In this document: piece after piece, positions 26,824 to 38,142 of the stretch
Layout of the letters: each line of letters starts with the position of its first letter
How positions within the stretch are numbered: the stretch's first letter is position 1
NCBI RefSeq assembly: GCF_014208045.1
Contig: NZ_JACHML010000001.1
Coordinates: forward strand, 2,976,001-3,040,000
Reading direction: 5' to 3'
From: Microbacterium thalassium
GTDB lineage: Bacteria > Actinomycetota > Actinomycetes > Actinomycetales > Microbacteriaceae
Length of the DNA: 64,000 nt
The notes under the pieces: generated by a model
Seen by the model: only the letters and a program-made list of their open reading frames with translations
What the model was told of the DNA's origin: nothing
The model's database searches: none
Made by a program: the position numbers and the translations under genes

Positions 26824-28065
26824 GTGCTTTTCTGTCTCTCGGCCAGCCACAGCAACACGGCGTTCGACGTGCTCGATCGCCTGTCGCGTGTCGCCGACGA
26901 GACCGCCGACGAGCAGCTCGCCGACGTCGACGGCGTCAACGGCGCGATCGTGCTGGCCACGTGCAACCGCTTCGAGGCGTACCTCGACATCGAGGCGTCG
27001 CCCGACGCCGCGGACGCGGCGCTCGAGAGCGTCCTGGACGTGCTCCCCGGCCTCGCCGAGGCCGACCTCGCGTCGCTGCGCGCGACGGCCTCGACGCTGT
27101 CGGGTGACGAGGTCGTGCGGCACCTCTTCTCGGTGAGCTCGGGGCTGGAGTCCATGGTGCTCGGCGAGGACGAGATCACCGGCCAGGTCCAGCGCGCGCT
27201 CGCGTCGGCGCGGCGCAAGGGCACCACCACGCCGTCGCTCGAGCGCATGTTCCAGCGCGCGGCGCACACCACCCGCGAGGTGCGCGCGCAGCAGGATCTC
27301 GCCGCCGCCGGCCGCTCGCTCGTGCGTGTCGCCCTCGACATGGTCGAGTCCCGGCTCACGGCGTGGGCGACCACTCCCGTGCTCGTGGTCGGCACGGGCC
27401 GGTACGCCGCGACCACCATCGCCGCACTGAACGCCCGCGGCGCCGAGGACATCACGGTCTTCTCGGCGACGGGGCGCGCCGCGCAGTTCGCCGCGCGCTA
27501 CGGCATCCGCGCCGCCGAAGACCTGCGCGACGCCGTCTCCGCGGCCGAGGTCGTCATCACGTGCACGACCAGCTACACCGTCACCGCCGACCACGTGCCC
27601 GACGACCGCGCGCGGCTCGTCGTCGACCTGGGCCTGCCCCGCAACGTCGACCCGTCCGTGGGAGAGCTCCCCGGCCTCGATCTGCTGGACCTCGAGCTCA
27701 TCGGCCGGCACGCGGCGCTGCCCGAACTCGGCGGCGGCGACGCCCACCGCGTGGTCGGCGCGCACGCCGCGCGCTTCACCGCCGAGCGCGACGCCGCTCC
27801 GGCGATCGTCGCGGTGCGCGAGCACATCCAGGCGGCCGTCGACGCGGAGCTGGCGAAGCTGCGCCCGGACGACCCCGCCGCCGAGGCGACGGCCGCCGCG
27901 CTGCGCCACCTCGCCGGAGTGCTGTCGCACACGCCGTCCGTGCGCGCCCGCGAGCACGCGCAGGCCGACCGCCTGGACGAGTTCGAGGCCGCGCTCGAGA
28001 TGGTCTTCGGCGTCAGCGTCGACACCTCCGCGCGGGCCGCGCGGGACGACCGCGCCACCGGCTGA
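26824..28065 (+). CDS. hemA: Glutamyl-tRNA reductase
   Basis: 413 aa. First committed step of the C5 tetrapyrrole pathway, NADPH reduction of Glu-tRNA to glutamate semialdehyde, passed to HemL. Catalytic Cys47 sits in VLATCNRFEAY; HLFSVSSGLESMVLGEDEI is the family signature. The NADPH-binding domain has VVGTGRYAATT and the C-terminal helix gives the dimer. Divergent from the other heme genes, so substrate entry can be controlled separately. Confidence 0.97.
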   Translation: MLFCLSASHSNTAFDVLDRLSRVADETADEQLADVDGVNGAIVLATCNRFEAYLDIEASPDAADAALESVLDVLPGLAEADLASLRATASTLSGDEVVRHLFSVSSGLESMVLGEDEITGQVQRALASARRKGTTTPSLERMFQRAAHTTREVRAQQDLAAAGRSLVRVALDMVESRLTAWATTPVLVVGTGRYAATTIAALNARGAEDITVFSATGRAAQFAARYGIRAAEDLRDAVSAAEVVITCTTSYTVTADHVPDDRARLVVDLGLPRNVDPSVGELPGLDLLDLELIGRHAALPELGGGDAHRVVGAHAARFTAERDAAPAIVAVREHIQAAVDAELAKLRPDDPAAEATAAALRHLAGVLSHTPSVRAREHAQADRLDEFEAALEMVFGVSVDTSARAARDDRATG

Positions 28066-28069
28066 AGCC

Positions 28070-28087
28070 CCGGGCGCTCCGGCCCGG
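28070..28087. terminator. Candidate bidirectional terminator between hemA and the DUF255 gene
   Basis: CCGGGC (28070-28075) and GCCCGG (28082-28087) around a 6-nt loop, inside the 29-nt gap between two convergent stop codons. Confidence 0.4.
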
Positions 28088-28094
28088 CCGACCG

Positions 28095-29948
28095 TCAGGG
28101 CGCGCCGAGCTCCGCAGGATCGGTCGCCGGCAGGCGGCACGAGAAGTCGCGGCAGTCGTACACCGCCGCGGCGCCGTCCCGGAGCGCCTTGCCCTCGAGC
28201 AGCGCGAAGCCGGCCGCGGCCCACTCCGCCGCCTGCGCCGGCGTGACGCGCACGTGGACGTCGGCGTCGAGCGCCGCCGCCGCGGACACCAGGGCGCCGT
28301 CGTGCGTCTCGGACACGACGACGATCTGTCGCGGCGGCGCGGCGAGCCCGGCTGCGACCCGCAGCAGCGCGCCGTGCGCGAGGGGCTGCGCGGTCGCCGC
28401 GGGCGCCGCGGCCACGATCCGCTCCGCCGTGCGCCGCAGGTTCTCGCCGGCGCCCAGCAGCCACAGCTGCAGCGCGGCGTCGGCGAGGGATGCCGCGCCG
28501 ACGGGCTCGTCGCCATCGGAGGCGCCGCCCGGCACGGCGATCCCCTGGGACGACAGGACCGGGTCGCCGGCGGGCGGAGCCGGGTCGCCGTCCGCGGTGA
28601 CGCACGCCCGCACGAGCTCGCGCGCCCGGACCGCGTAGGCGTGCTCGCCCGTCGCGCCGGCGAGCGCGGCGAGCCCGGACGCGAGCTGGCCGTGGTCGGC
28701 GAGGGTCGCCGGCGACCGCGACGGGATCTCGTCCAGCGACGCCCGCACGAGCCGCCCGTCGCGGTCGACGTTCGCTTCGAGCACGGCGCCCGCGGCCCGC
28801 ACCGCGGCGCTGATCCACTCGGCGCGCCCGAACGCCGTCCCGGCGCGCGCGAGCGCCCCGATCGCGAGGCCGTTCCAGCCCGTGACGACCTTGCCGTCGA
28901 CGGCGGGCGGCGGCAGCGGCGCGCGGCCCGCGGCGTCCAACGCGTAGTAGCCGCCCTCGCTGCGGGCCCCCTCGATCCAGGACTCCGAGTCCTGCGCCGC
29001 GCCGAACCCGCCGCTCGGCTGCTGCAGCGTCTCGAGGAGGAACCGGGCGATGCCGCCGGCGACCGCGGCACGGTCGAGGACGGCGCCGGGCGACGCCGTC
29101 ACGACGTCCATCAGCTGGGCGTTGTCGGTCAGCATCCGCTCGTAGTGGGGCACCGTCCAGTCGCGGCGCGTGGCGTACCGGAAGAAGCCGCCCTCGACCG
29201 GATCGCGCAGATCCGAGGCCGCCATCGCGGCGATGGCGCGATCGGCCACCGCGGCCGCCTCGGGTGCGTCCCGGCGGATCAGCGGCGCCTGCAGGAAGCG
29301 CAGCGCCGTCGCGACGGGGAACTTCGGGGCGGACGGATCGGCGCCGCCGAACCCGCCGTATTCGCGGTCCTCGAGAGCCGAGAGCGCCCGCGCGGCCGCG
29401 ACGAGGTCATCCGCGGCTGGCGGCTGCCCGCCCGACGGTTCCGCGCCGCCCGCATCGGCGAGCGCCGAGACGACGGCCGCTCCGGTGGCGTCGATCTCGT
29501 CCCGGCGGGTGGTCCAGGCCTCGTGCACGGCCGCCAGCACCTGACGGAACGACGGCATGCCCGCTCGCGGCTCGGGCGGGAAGTACGTGCCCGCGTAGAA
29601 GGGGCGTCCCTCGGGCGTCGCGAAGACCGTCAGCGGCCACCCCAGGCTCCGCGTGAACGCCGCGGCCGCCGTCATGTAGGCGGAGTCGACCTCGGGATGC
29701 TCCTCGCGGTCGACCTTGACGGCCACGAACGCGGTGTTCAGCGCGGCGGCGGTCTCGGCGTCCGAGAACGACTCGCGCGCCATGACGTGGCACCAGTGGC
29801 ACGTGGAGTAGCCGATCGACACCAGCACCGGAACGTCCCGGCGCCGCGCCTCGTCGAACGGCTCGCTCCCCCACGCGTGCCACGCGACCGGGTTGTCGGC
29901 ATGGGCGCGCAGGTAGGGGCTCGTCGACGAGGCGAGGCGCTCGTTCAT
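28095..29948 (-). CDS. DUF255 thioredoxin-fold/six-hairpin protein (YyaL/SPATA20 family)
   Basis: 617 aa. N-terminal thioredoxin-like domain with [21 protein letters not shown] and the CxxC pair in [10 protein letters not shown] (residues about 49-52). It is followed by an (alpha/alpha)6 barrel resembling glycoside hydrolase/epimerase folds ([36 protein letters not shown]). The family is conserved from bacteria to human SPATA20 but its activity is unclear. Lies 21 nt behind the aldo/keto reductase gene, so probably cotranscribed. Confidence 0.9.
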   Translation of the reverse strand: MNERLASSTSPYLRAHADNPVAWHAWGSEPFDEARRRDVPVLVSIGYSTCHWCHVMARESFSDAETAAALNTAFVAVKVDREEHPEVDSAYMTAAAAFTRSLGWPLTVFATPEGRPFYAGTYFPPEPRAGMPSFRQVLAAVHEAWTTRRDEIDATGAAVVSALADAGGAEPSGGQPPAADDLVAAARALSALEDREYGGFGGADPSAPKFPVATALRFLQAPLIRRDAPEAAAVADRAIAAMAASDLRDPVEGGFFRYATRRDWTVPHYERMLTDNAQLMDVVTASPGAVLDRAAVAGGIARFLLETLQQPSGGFGAAQDSESWIEGARSEGGYYALDAAGRAPLPPPAVDGKVVTGWNGLAIGALARAGTAFGRAEWISAAVRAAGAVLEANVDRDGRLVRASLDEIPSRSPATLADHGQLASGLAALAGATGEHAYAVRARELVRACVTADGDPAPPAGDPVLSSQGIAVPGGASDGDEPVGAASLADAALQLWLLGAGENLRRTAERIVAAAPAATAQPLAHGALLRVAAGLAAPPRQIVVVSETHDGALVSAAAALDADVHVRVTPAQAAEWAAAGFALLEGKALRDGAAAVYDCRDFSCRLPATDPAELGAP

Positions 29949-29969
29949 GGGCGATCAGCTCACGCGGAA

Positions 29970-30818
<849 letters not shown>

Positions 30819-30870
30819 GGAGCGCCCGCCGGGAGCGGGGCGGCAGGTGGCCGGTTTACGATGGAGGGCT

Positions 30871-33800
30871 GTGTCCGCATCCGTCCCCGTGATCTCCTAC
30901 CCGCCCGAGTTGCCCGTCAGCGCCGCGCGGGACGAGATCGCGCGCGCCATCGCGGACCATCAGGTCGTCATCGTCGCCGGTGCCACGGGTTCGGGCAAGA
31001 CGACGCAGCTGCCCAAGATCTGCCTCGAGCTCGGCCGCACGAAGATCGCGCACACGCAGCCACGCCGCATCGCCGCGCGCAGCATCGCCGAGCGCGTCGC
31101 CGAGGAGCTGCAGGTGCCGCTGGGCTCGACCGTCGGCTACAAGGTGCGCTTCACCGACAAGGTGTCGGAGGACACCCGCGTCGCACTCATGACCGACGGG
31201 ATCCTCCTCAACGAGATCCACCGCGACCGGCTGCTGCGCCGCTACGACACGATCATCGTCGACGAGGCCCACGAGCGGTCCCTCAACGTCGACTTCCTGA
31301 TCGGATACCTGCGGCGGATCCTGCCGAAGCGCCCCGATCTGAAGGTGATCATCACCTCGGCCACGATCGACCCCGAGAGCTTCGCGAAGCACTTCGCGCT
31401 GCCGGGCCGTCGCGGCGGGGAGCCCGAGCCCGCCCCGATCATCGAGGTCTCGGGTCGCACGTATCCCGTCGAGATCCGCTACCGGCCTCCCGCCGGCGTG
31501 GAGGGCACGGCGGATGCCGCGGACTCCGGCGACGACGTCGACGCGCTGCTGGCGGCGCTGCGCGAGCTCGACCGCGAACCCGCCGGCGACGTGCTGGTGT
31601 TCCTTCCGGGCGAGGCGGAGATCCGCGACGCGATGGATGCCGTCCGCGGCATGTACGCCAAGGACGCAGCTCCCACCGAGGTGCTGCCGCTGTACGGGCG
31701 GCTGTCGGCGGCCGAACAGCACCGCGTGTTCGAGCGCTCGCGCGTCGCGGGCGTGCGCCGCCGCGTCATCCTCGCCACCAACGTCGCCGAGACGAGCCTG
31801 ACGGTGCCCGGCATCCGCTACGTCGTGGATGCGGGCACGGCGCGCATCTCGCGCTGGTCGGCGCGCAGCAAGATCCAGCGCCTGCCCATCGAGGCGATCT
31901 CGCAGGCCTCGGCCCAGCAGCGCTCGGGTCGCGCGGGCCGCACCGCCCCCGGCATCGCGATCCGCCTCTACGCCGAGGACGACTTCACGACGCGCGACGA
32001 GTTCACCGAGCCCGAGATCCTGCGCACCTCGCTCGCGTCGGTGATCCTCCAGATGCTCGCGCTCGGGTTCGGCGACATCTCGGCCTTCCCGTTCCTCACT
32101 CCCCCGGACGCGCGCGGGGTCCGGGCCGCGCTCGACCTGCTGCTCGAACTCGGCGCGGTCTCCGACGCCCGGTCCGCCGGCCGCAGCGGGCGCGGCGATC
32201 CGACGGGCGGCGAAGCGAAGGGACCCCGACTCACCGACATCGGCCGCGACATCGCCCGCCTGCCGATCGACCCGCGCTTCGCCCGCATGCTCCTCGAGGC
32301 GCAGCGGACCGGCGTCCTGCGCGAGATGCTCGCGATCGTCGCCGGCCTGTCGATCCAGGACGTCCGCGAGCGTCCCGAAGAGCGCCGCGAGGAGGCCGAC
32401 CGCCTGCACGCTCGCTTCACCGACCCGACCAGCGACTTCCTGAGCCTGCTGAACCTGTGGAACCACCTGCAGCAGAAGCAGGCCGAGCTCGGCTCGAGCG
32501 CCTTCCGCCGCATGTGCCGCTCGGAGCACCTCAACTACGTGCGGGTGCGCGAGTGGGCCGACGTCCACCGGCAGCTCAGCGCGCTCCTGCGGGCACCGAA
32601 GGGCTCCCGCGGCGCGGTCGAGGCCGCCGACCCGGATGCCGTGCACAAGGCGATCCTGGCGGGCCTGCTGTCGCACATCGGCATCCTGGACGACCGCACG
32701 ACGTCGTCCGGACGCGGCGACGGCCGGTCCCCCCGGCGCGACGACCGGCGCGGCGCGGAGTACATCGGCGCCCGCGGGGCGCGGTTCGCGATCTTCCCCG
32801 GCTCGGGGCTGAAGAAGAAGCGGCCGCAGGCGGTCATGGCCGCCGAGCTCGTCGAGACGAGCCGTCTGTTCGCCCGCACCGTCGCCGCGGTCGACCCGGA
32901 GTGGGCCGAGTCACTGGCCGGGGACCTCGTCAAACGCAGCATGAGCGAGCCGCACTGGTCGAAGTCGGCGGGGGCTGCATCCGCCTACGAGAAGCTCACC
33001 CTGTTCGGCGTCGACATCGTGCCGCGCCGCCGCGTCCAGCTGGCCCGCTTCGACCGGCCGCTCGCGCGCGAGCTGTTCCTGCGCCACGCGCTCGTCGAGG
33101 GCGAGTGGGAGTCCGCCCACCTCGACAAGCGCCTGACGGCGTTCGAGCGACGCAACCTCGAGCTGCGCCGCCGCCTCGAGAAGGTCGAGGAGCGCGAGCG
33201 GCGCCGCGACATCCTCGTCGGCGACGAGGCCGTCTACTCCTTCTACGACGCCCGGATCCCGCGCGACGTGTTCGACGTCCGCTCGTTCGAGACGTGGTGG
33301 CGCGACACGATCGGGCGCACGCCGCGCCTGCTCGACATGACCGAGGCCGATCTCGTCGACGAGGCGTCGCGCGGCGACGAGCGGGACTTCCCAGCGCGGT
33401 GGCAGCAGGGCGACCAGGTGCTGTCGCTGGCGTACCGCTTCGAGCCGGGAGCCGCCGACGACGGCGTGACCGCCGTCGTGCCGCTGCCGCTGCTGGCGCA
33501 GCTGCGACCGGACGGCTTCGACTGGCAGGTGCCCGGCATGCGCGCAGAGCTCATCGCGGCGCTCATCCGGTCGCTCCCGAAGGCGATCCGCCGCACCGTG
33601 GTCCCGGCGGCCGACTGGGCCGCGCGGTTCTCGGACGAGCTGCACGGCGCCGGCCCCGAGTCCCACGACGGCCTGCCGCCGGTGGCGCTGACCGACGCCC
33701 TCGCCGCGCGCATCCAGCGCGTCGCGAACCAGCCCGTCACCGCTGCCGACTTCGACCTCGAGCGCGTCCCCGGCCATCTGCGGCTGTCCTTCCGCGCGGT

Positions 33801-34851
33801 CGACGCCCGCGGGCGCGCAGCCGGGACCGATCGAGACCTCGAGGCGCTCCAGGCGCGGCTGGCGGACCGCGCGCGGCAGTCGGTCGCCACCTCCATCGAG
33901 CGCGCCGCGAGCCGGCGGCCCGGTCCGGGCGCTCCGGCATCGGGACCCGCGGGCGCCTCCGCCGGGAGCGCCGGGGCCTCCTCGTTCGCCGAGCGCACGG
34001 GGCTGACCGAGTGGTCGTTCGGGGACCTGCCCGCGGTCGTCGACACGAAGGTCGCCGGCGGCGTCGTGCGCGGCTACCCCGCTCTCGTGGACGAGAAGAC
34101 GTCGGTCGCGCTGCGCCTCGAGTCCACCCCCGAAGCGGCCGCCGCGGCAAGGCGCGGCGGTGTGCGCCGGCTCATGCTGCTGGCCGTGCCCTCCCCCGCC
34201 GCGTACGTCCTCGAACACCTCACCAGCGCCGAGAAGCTGGCGCTCGCCGCCTCGCCGTACCCGTCGGCGAAGGCCCTCATCGAGGACTGCCGCGTGGCCG
34301 TCGCCGACGCCGTGCGCGACCGCACCGCAGCCGGCGGCATCCGCACGGCGCAGGAGTTCGCGACCGTCCGCGACGCGTTCTCGCACGCGGTCGTCGACGA
34401 GCTGTTCCAGACGGTTTCGCTCACAGCGCGCATCCTGACGCTCGCGCGCGAGGTCGAGCGCGCCATGCGGGACGCGAACTCGCTGACGCTGCTGGGCGCC
34501 CTCGGCGACGTCAAGGCGCAGCTGTCGGGCCTGGTCTTCCCGGCGTTCGCCTCGCGCACCGGACTCGCGCAGCTCGCCCACGTCCCGCGCTATCTTCAGG
34601 CCGCCGTCGACCGTGTGAAGGCCCTCCCCGACAACCCCGGACGCGACCGGCAGCGCATGAGCGAGTTCGAGCGCGCCGCCGCCGCGTACGCCGACGCCGG
34701 CGGGACGATCCCGCCCGAGGAGGGCGCTCCGGCGTCGCTCGTGCGCACGCGCTGGCTGCTCGAGGAGTACCGCGTGAGCCTGTTCGCGCAGCAGCGCGGC
34801 ACCGCCGAGCCGGTGTCTGTGCAGCGGATTCAGAAGTCGCTGCGGGAATAG
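30871..34851 (+). CDS. hrpA: ATP-dependent RNA helicase HrpA
   Basis: 1326 aa, close to E. coli HrpA (about 1300). DEAH-box helicase core: Walker A GATGSGKT (residues 37-44), DEAH in VDEAHERS (near 131), SAT in ITSATID, and motif VI QRSGRAGR. Ratchet and OB-fold regions and the HrpA-specific long C-terminal part (DUF3418) follow. HrpA rescues stalled ribosomes or remodels mRNA in E. coli. The GTG at 30871 is chosen: GGAGGG is just upstream and TACGAT lies 8 nt before it. An in-frame GTG at 30847 would add eight residues and overlap that element. Confidence 0.93.
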   Translation: MSASVPVISYPPELPVSAARDEIARAIADHQVVIVAGATGSGKTTQLPKICLELGRTKIAHTQPRRIAARSIAERVAEELQVPLGSTVGYKVRFTDKVSEDTRVALMTDGILLNEIHRDRLLRRYDTIIVDEAHERSLNVDFLIGYLRRILPKRPDLKVIITSATIDPESFAKHFALPGRRGGEPEPAPIIEVSGRTYPVEIRYRPPAGVEGTADAADSGDDVDALLAALRELDREPAGDVLVFLPGEAEIRDAMDAVRGMYAKDAAPTEVLPLYGRLSAAEQHRVFERSRVAGVRRRVILATNVAETSLTVPGIRYVVDAGTARISRWSARSKIQRLPIEAISQASAQQRSGRAGRTAPGIAIRLYAEDDFTTRDEFTEPEILRTSLASVILQMLALGFGDISAFPFLTPPDARGVRAALDLLLELGAVSDARSAGRSGRGDPTGGEAKGPRLTDIGRDIARLPIDPRFARMLLEAQRTGVLREMLAIVAGLSIQDVRERPEERREEADRLHARFTDPTSDFLSLLNLWNHLQQKQAELGSSAFRRMCRSEHLNYVRVREWADVHRQLSALLRAPKGSRGAVEAADPDAVHKAILAGLLSHIGILDDRTTSSGRGDGRSPRRDDRRGAEYIGARGARFAIFPGSGLKKKRPQAVMAAELVETSRLFARTVAAVDPEWAESLAGDLVKRSMSEPHWSKSAGAASAYEKLTLFGVDIVPRRRVQLARFDRPLARELFLRHALVEGEWESAHLDKRLTAFERRNLELRRRLEKVEERERRRDILVGDEAVYSFYDARIPRDVFDVRSFETWWRDTIGRTPRLLDMTEADLVDEASRGDERDFPARWQQGDQVLSLAYRFEPGAADDGVTAVVPLPLLAQLRPDGFDWQVPGMRAELIAALIRSLPKAIRRTVVPAADWAARFSDELHGAGPESHDGLPPVALTDALAARIQRVANQPVTAADFDLERVPGHLRLSFRAVDARGRAAGTDRDLEALQARLADRARQSVATSIERAASRRPGPGAPASGPAGASAGSAGASSFAERTGLTEWSFGDLPAVVDTKVAGGVVRGYPALVDEKTSVALRLESTPEAAAAARRGGVRRLMLLAVPSPAAYVLEHLTSAEKLALAASPYPSAKALIEDCRVAVADAVRDRTAAGGIRTAQEFATVRDAFSHAVVDELFQTVSLTARILTLAREVERAMRDANSLTLLGALGDVKAQLSGLVFPAFASRTGLAQLAHVPRYLQAAVDRVKALPDNPGRDRQRMSEFERAAAAYADAGGTIPPEEGAPASLVRTRWLLEEYRVSLFAQQRGTAEPVSVQRIQKSLRE

Positions 34852-34880
34852 CGCGCCCGGAGCCCGCGGTTCGACCCGGT

Positions 34881-35825
34881 ATGCCCCACGCGATCGTCTA
34901 CACCGAGTTCGGCAGCCCCGACGTGCTGCACCTGTCCGACATCGAACCGGCGACTCCGGGTCCCGGCGACGTGGTGATCCGCGTCGAGGCGGCGGGCGTG
35001 AACCCCATCGACGCCAAGCTGCGCTCCGGTGCTCGCCCGTCCGGGCCCATCGAGACACCGCGGCGCGTCGGCGCCGACGGGGCGGGTGTCGTGACGGCGC
35101 TCGGAGACGCCGTGGAGGGCCTGCGCGTCGGCGAGCCCGTCGTGTTCTTCGGTGCCGCCGGGGCCTACGCCGATGAGATCGCGGTGCCCGCCTCGCACGT
35201 CGTCCCGCGGCCGCCGTCGGTCAGCGCCCAGGACGGCGCCGGCGTCGGCATCCCGGCCGGCACCGCGTATCAGGCGCTGCGGTCGCTCGCCGTCGGCGCC
35301 GGCGACACGCTGCTGCTCCACGCCGGCTCGGGCGCCGTCGGTCAGGCCGCGATCCAGTTCGCGGTGCTGTGGGGGGCCCGCGTCATCGCGACGTGCTCGC
35401 CCGGGCGCGCGGAGCGCGTCGCGTCGCTCGGAGCCGAGCCCGTGGCGTACGGCGACGGGCTCGCCGACCGCGTGCGAGCCCTCGCGCCCGGCGGCATCAC
35501 GGTCGCCCTCGACGCGGCGGGCACCGACGAAGCCCTCGAGAGCTCCCGCGATCTCGTCGCCGAGCCCGAGCGCGCCGCCACGATCGTCCGGGGACGCGAC
35601 GCGGCCGCCTTCGGCCTGCGGGCGTTCAGCGGCGGGAGTCCTGCGCCGCTGTCGGCGCGGGCCCAGGCGTGGCGCGTCGAAGCGGTGCCGGTGACGGTGT
35701 CTCTGCTCGCCGCCGGCCGCTTCTCGATCGAGCGCGGACCGTCGCTGCCGCTGCCGGAGGCCGCCGAGGCCCACCGCCTCGTCGCGGCGGGGACGCCGGG
35801 GAAGATCACGCTCCGCCCCGAGTGA
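34881..35825 (+). CDS. NADPH:quinone oxidoreductase-like zinc-free alcohol dehydrogenase family protein
   Basis: 314 aa MDR-superfamily enzyme of the quinone oxidoreductase (QOR) subgroup. GroES-like domain first (EAAGVNPIDAKLRSG), then the NADPH-binding Rossmann segment LLLHAGSGAVGQAAIQFA. The structural and catalytic zinc Cys of true alcohol dehydrogenases are missing. 29 nt after hrpA on the same strand with no clear promoter, so possibly cotranscribed. Confidence 0.9.
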   Translation: MPHAIVYTEFGSPDVLHLSDIEPATPGPGDVVIRVEAAGVNPIDAKLRSGARPSGPIETPRRVGADGAGVVTALGDAVEGLRVGEPVVFFGAAGAYADEIAVPASHVVPRPPSVSAQDGAGVGIPAGTAYQALRSLAVGAGDTLLLHAGSGAVGQAAIQFAVLWGARVIATCSPGRAERVASLGAEPVAYGDGLADRVRALAPGGITVALDAAGTDEALESSRDLVAEPERAATIVRGRDAAAFGLRAFSGGSPAPLSARAQAWRVEAVPVTVSLLAAGRFSIERGPSLPLPEAAEAHRLVAAGTPGKITLRPE

Positions 35826-35862
35826 CGCACGCGGCCCGCGTCCCCTGCGCGACGGCAGCCGC

Positions 35863-36717
35863 TCAGTCCGGCTCGACGCGCCCGGAGGGCGTCGGCCCGG
35901 TCGCGACCGGGCGTCCGCGCGTGTTCGACCACTGGCTCCACGAGCCCGGGTAGACGGCGATGTCGAGGCCAGCGAGGGCCCCCGCGAGCGCCGTGTGCGC
36001 TGCGGTCACCCCCGACCCGCAGTAGGCGGCGACCGCGGTGCCGGGCACCGCGCCCGCGGCGGCGAACGATGCGGCGATCGACGCCAGGTCGCGGAACCGT
36101 CCGCCGTCCAGGTGCAGCGTGGTGGGAAGGTTCACGGCGCCCGGGATGTGACCGGCGCGCGGATCCATCGGCTCGGTGTCGCCGCGATAGCGCTCGGCGG
36201 CACGCACGTCCAGCAGCACGCCGGAGTCCGGCCACACGGCCGCGGCGTCGAGGCCGATCGCGCCGTCGGCGATGTCGTGCAGCTGCACGTCGCCCGCGGC
36301 ATGACGGACGTCCCCCGTCTCGATCGCGAGTCCCGCGGCCGTCCACGCGCGCAGTCCCCCGTCGAGCACGCGCACGTCCGCGACACCCGAACGCGACAGC
36401 AGCCACCACGCACGCGCGGCCGCCACCGACTGCACGTCGTCGTAGGCGACGACCGTGTCCCCCGCGCGCACCCCCCACCGTCGCGCGGCGGCTTCGAGGT
36501 CCGCGGCGGCCGGAAGCGGATGCCGGCCGTCCTGCGGCTCGCCCCGGCGGGAGAGCTCGCGATCCAGATCCACGTACACGGCGCCCGGCAGGTGACCGGC
36601 CACATAGTCGGGACGTCCCTCCGGCCGGTCCAGCCGCCATCGCACGTCGAGCAGCCGCACCGGCGCGCCCGAGGCGAGGAGGGCGTCGAGGTCGGTCGCG
36701 GAGATCAGCGGGGACAT
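35863..36717 (-). CDS. Sulfurtransferase with two rhodanese domains (SseA-like)
   Basis: 284 aa. Inactive N-terminal rhodanese domain (residues about 1-120, including LLDVRWRLDRPEG) and a catalytic C-terminal one with the Cys in YCGSGVTAAH. The active loop CGSGVT resembles 3-mercaptopyruvate sulfurtransferases more than thiosulfate enzymes (CRKGVT). Divergent from the O-acetylhomoserine sulfhydrylase, which fits a sulfur amino acid theme. Confidence 0.92.
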   Translation of the reverse strand: MSPLISATDLDALLASGAPVRLLDVRWRLDRPEGRPDYVAGHLPGAVYVDLDRELSRRGEPQDGRHPLPAAADLEAAARRWGVRAGDTVVAYDDVQSVAAARAWWLLSRSGVADVRVLDGGLRAWTAAGLAIETGDVRHAAGDVQLHDIADGAIGLDAAAVWPDSGVLLDVRAAERYRGDTEPMDPRAGHIPGAVNLPTTLHLDGGRFRDLASIAASFAAAGAVPGTAVAAYCGSGVTAAHTALAGALAGLDIAVYPGSWSQWSNTRGRPVATGPTPSGRVEPD

Positions 36718-36807
36718 CCCTCCATCGTGCCCGGTCGGGTGCGGCCGGGGCGCAACAGTTCGACACACGGTTCGGGCCGTTCCGCCGCCACCGGCGAAGA
36801 TGGGATC

Positions 36808-38118
36808 ATGCCCGATTCCTGTCCGCCGCGCGCGTTCGCGACCACCCAGGTGCAGGCGGGCCACGCCCCCACGGCGCCGCACAGCCCCGCCGTGCCGGCG
36901 ATCTACCAGTCGAACGCGTTCGAGTTCCCGTCGCTGAGCGATGCGCGGGATCGCTTCGCGCTGCGGCAGGAGGGCGACATCTACAGCCGCGCGGCGAACC
37001 CCACCGTCGCGGTGTTCGAGGAGCGCATGGCGGCACTCGAGGGCGGCGTCGCCGCGGCCGGCGTCGCGTCGGGCCAGGCCGCCGTCGCGCTCGCGCTCCT
37101 CGCGCTCGCGCGCACCGGCGACCACATCGTGGCGGCGTCGCAGCTGTACGGCGGCACCGTGGACCTCCTCGGCGACACGTTCGCCGGCTGGGGCATCGAC
37201 GTCACCTTCGTCGACCAGGACGATCCGGATGCGTGGACGGCCGCGGTCCGGCCCGCCACCAAGGCGTTCTTCGCCGAGTCCGTCACGAATCCGCTCGCGC
37301 AGGTGCTCGACACCGCGATGGTCGCCGAACGGGCTCACGCCGCCGGCGTCCCCCTGGTCATCGACAACACCGTCGCGACGCCGTATCTGCAGCGCGTGAA
37401 GGACCACGGCGCCGACATCGCCGTGCACTCCGCGACGAAGTTCGTCGGCGGGCACGGCTCGGCCCTCGGCGGAGTCGTCGTCGACCTCGGCACCTTCGAC
37501 TTCGCCGCCGACCCGGCGAAGTGGCCGCAGCTGTCCGAGCCCTACGCCCGCGTGCCCGGGGGCGGGCTGCTCGAGCGCTTCGGCGCCAAGGCGTTCATCA
37601 CGCTGGTCAAGACCAAGTACTCCCACGACCTGGGCCCCTCGCTGTCGGCGATGGGCGCGTTCCAGCTGCTGCAGGGCCTCGAGACGCTCGACCTGCGCAT
37701 GACGCGGCACAGCTCGTCGGCCGCCGCCGTCGCGGCGTTCCTCGACGCCGATCCGCGCGTCGCTGCCGTGCACCACCCGAGCCTGGCGTCGAGTCCGTGG
37801 CACGCGAACGCCCAGCGCTATCTGCCGCGCGGCGCGGCATCCGTCTTCTCGTTCGACCTGCCCGCCACCGGCGACACCGAGGCCGACTTCGCGCGCGCCG
37901 AGCGGCTCATCCAGGCGCTGCAGGTCGTGCGGCTGGTCGCCAACATCGGCGACGCGCGCACGCTCATCGCGCACCCCGCGTCCATGACGCACAGCCACAT
38001 GACTCCCGAGCAGCTCGCAGACTCCGGCATCGCCTGGACGACGCTGCGCCTGTCGGTCGGACTGGAGGATCCGGCGGACCTCATCGCCGACCTCGACGCG
38101 GCCCTCGACGTCCTGTAG
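36808..38118 (+). CDS. metY: O-acetylhomoserine (thiol)-lyase
   Basis: 436 aa Cys/Met-metabolism PLP enzyme. The PLP Lys is in HSATKFVGGHG; YSRAANPTVAVFEERMAALEG, EGG-type start and ARTLIAHPASMTHSHM are typical of the MetY group, which makes homocysteine from O-acetylhomoserine and sulfide. Starts with ATG 6 nt after GAAGAT, a weaker version of the -10 spacing seen elsewhere. Cystathionine gamma-synthase activity cannot be excluded from sequence alone. Confidence 0.9.
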   Translation: MPDSCPPRAFATTQVQAGHAPTAPHSPAVPAIYQSNAFEFPSLSDARDRFALRQEGDIYSRAANPTVAVFEERMAALEGGVAAAGVASGQAAVALALLALARTGDHIVAASQLYGGTVDLLGDTFAGWGIDVTFVDQDDPDAWTAAVRPATKAFFAESVTNPLAQVLDTAMVAERAHAAGVPLVIDNTVATPYLQRVKDHGADIAVHSATKFVGGHGSALGGVVVDLGTFDFAADPAKWPQLSEPYARVPGGGLLERFGAKAFITLVKTKYSHDLGPSLSAMGAFQLLQGLETLDLRMTRHSSSAAAVAAFLDADPRVAAVHHPSLASSPWHANAQRYLPRGAASVFSFDLPATGDTEADFARAERLIQALQVVRLVANIGDARTLIAHPASMTHSHMTPEQLADSGIAWTTLRLSVGLEDPADLIADLDAALDVL

Positions 38119-38142
38119 CCGGACCCGGCGGGCGGTCCGCGC

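Noticed and set aside
30847-30870. Longer HrpA start at GTG 30847
   Set aside because: It overlaps the likely -10 element TACGAT (30857-30862) and adds eight residues unlike other HrpA N-termini.
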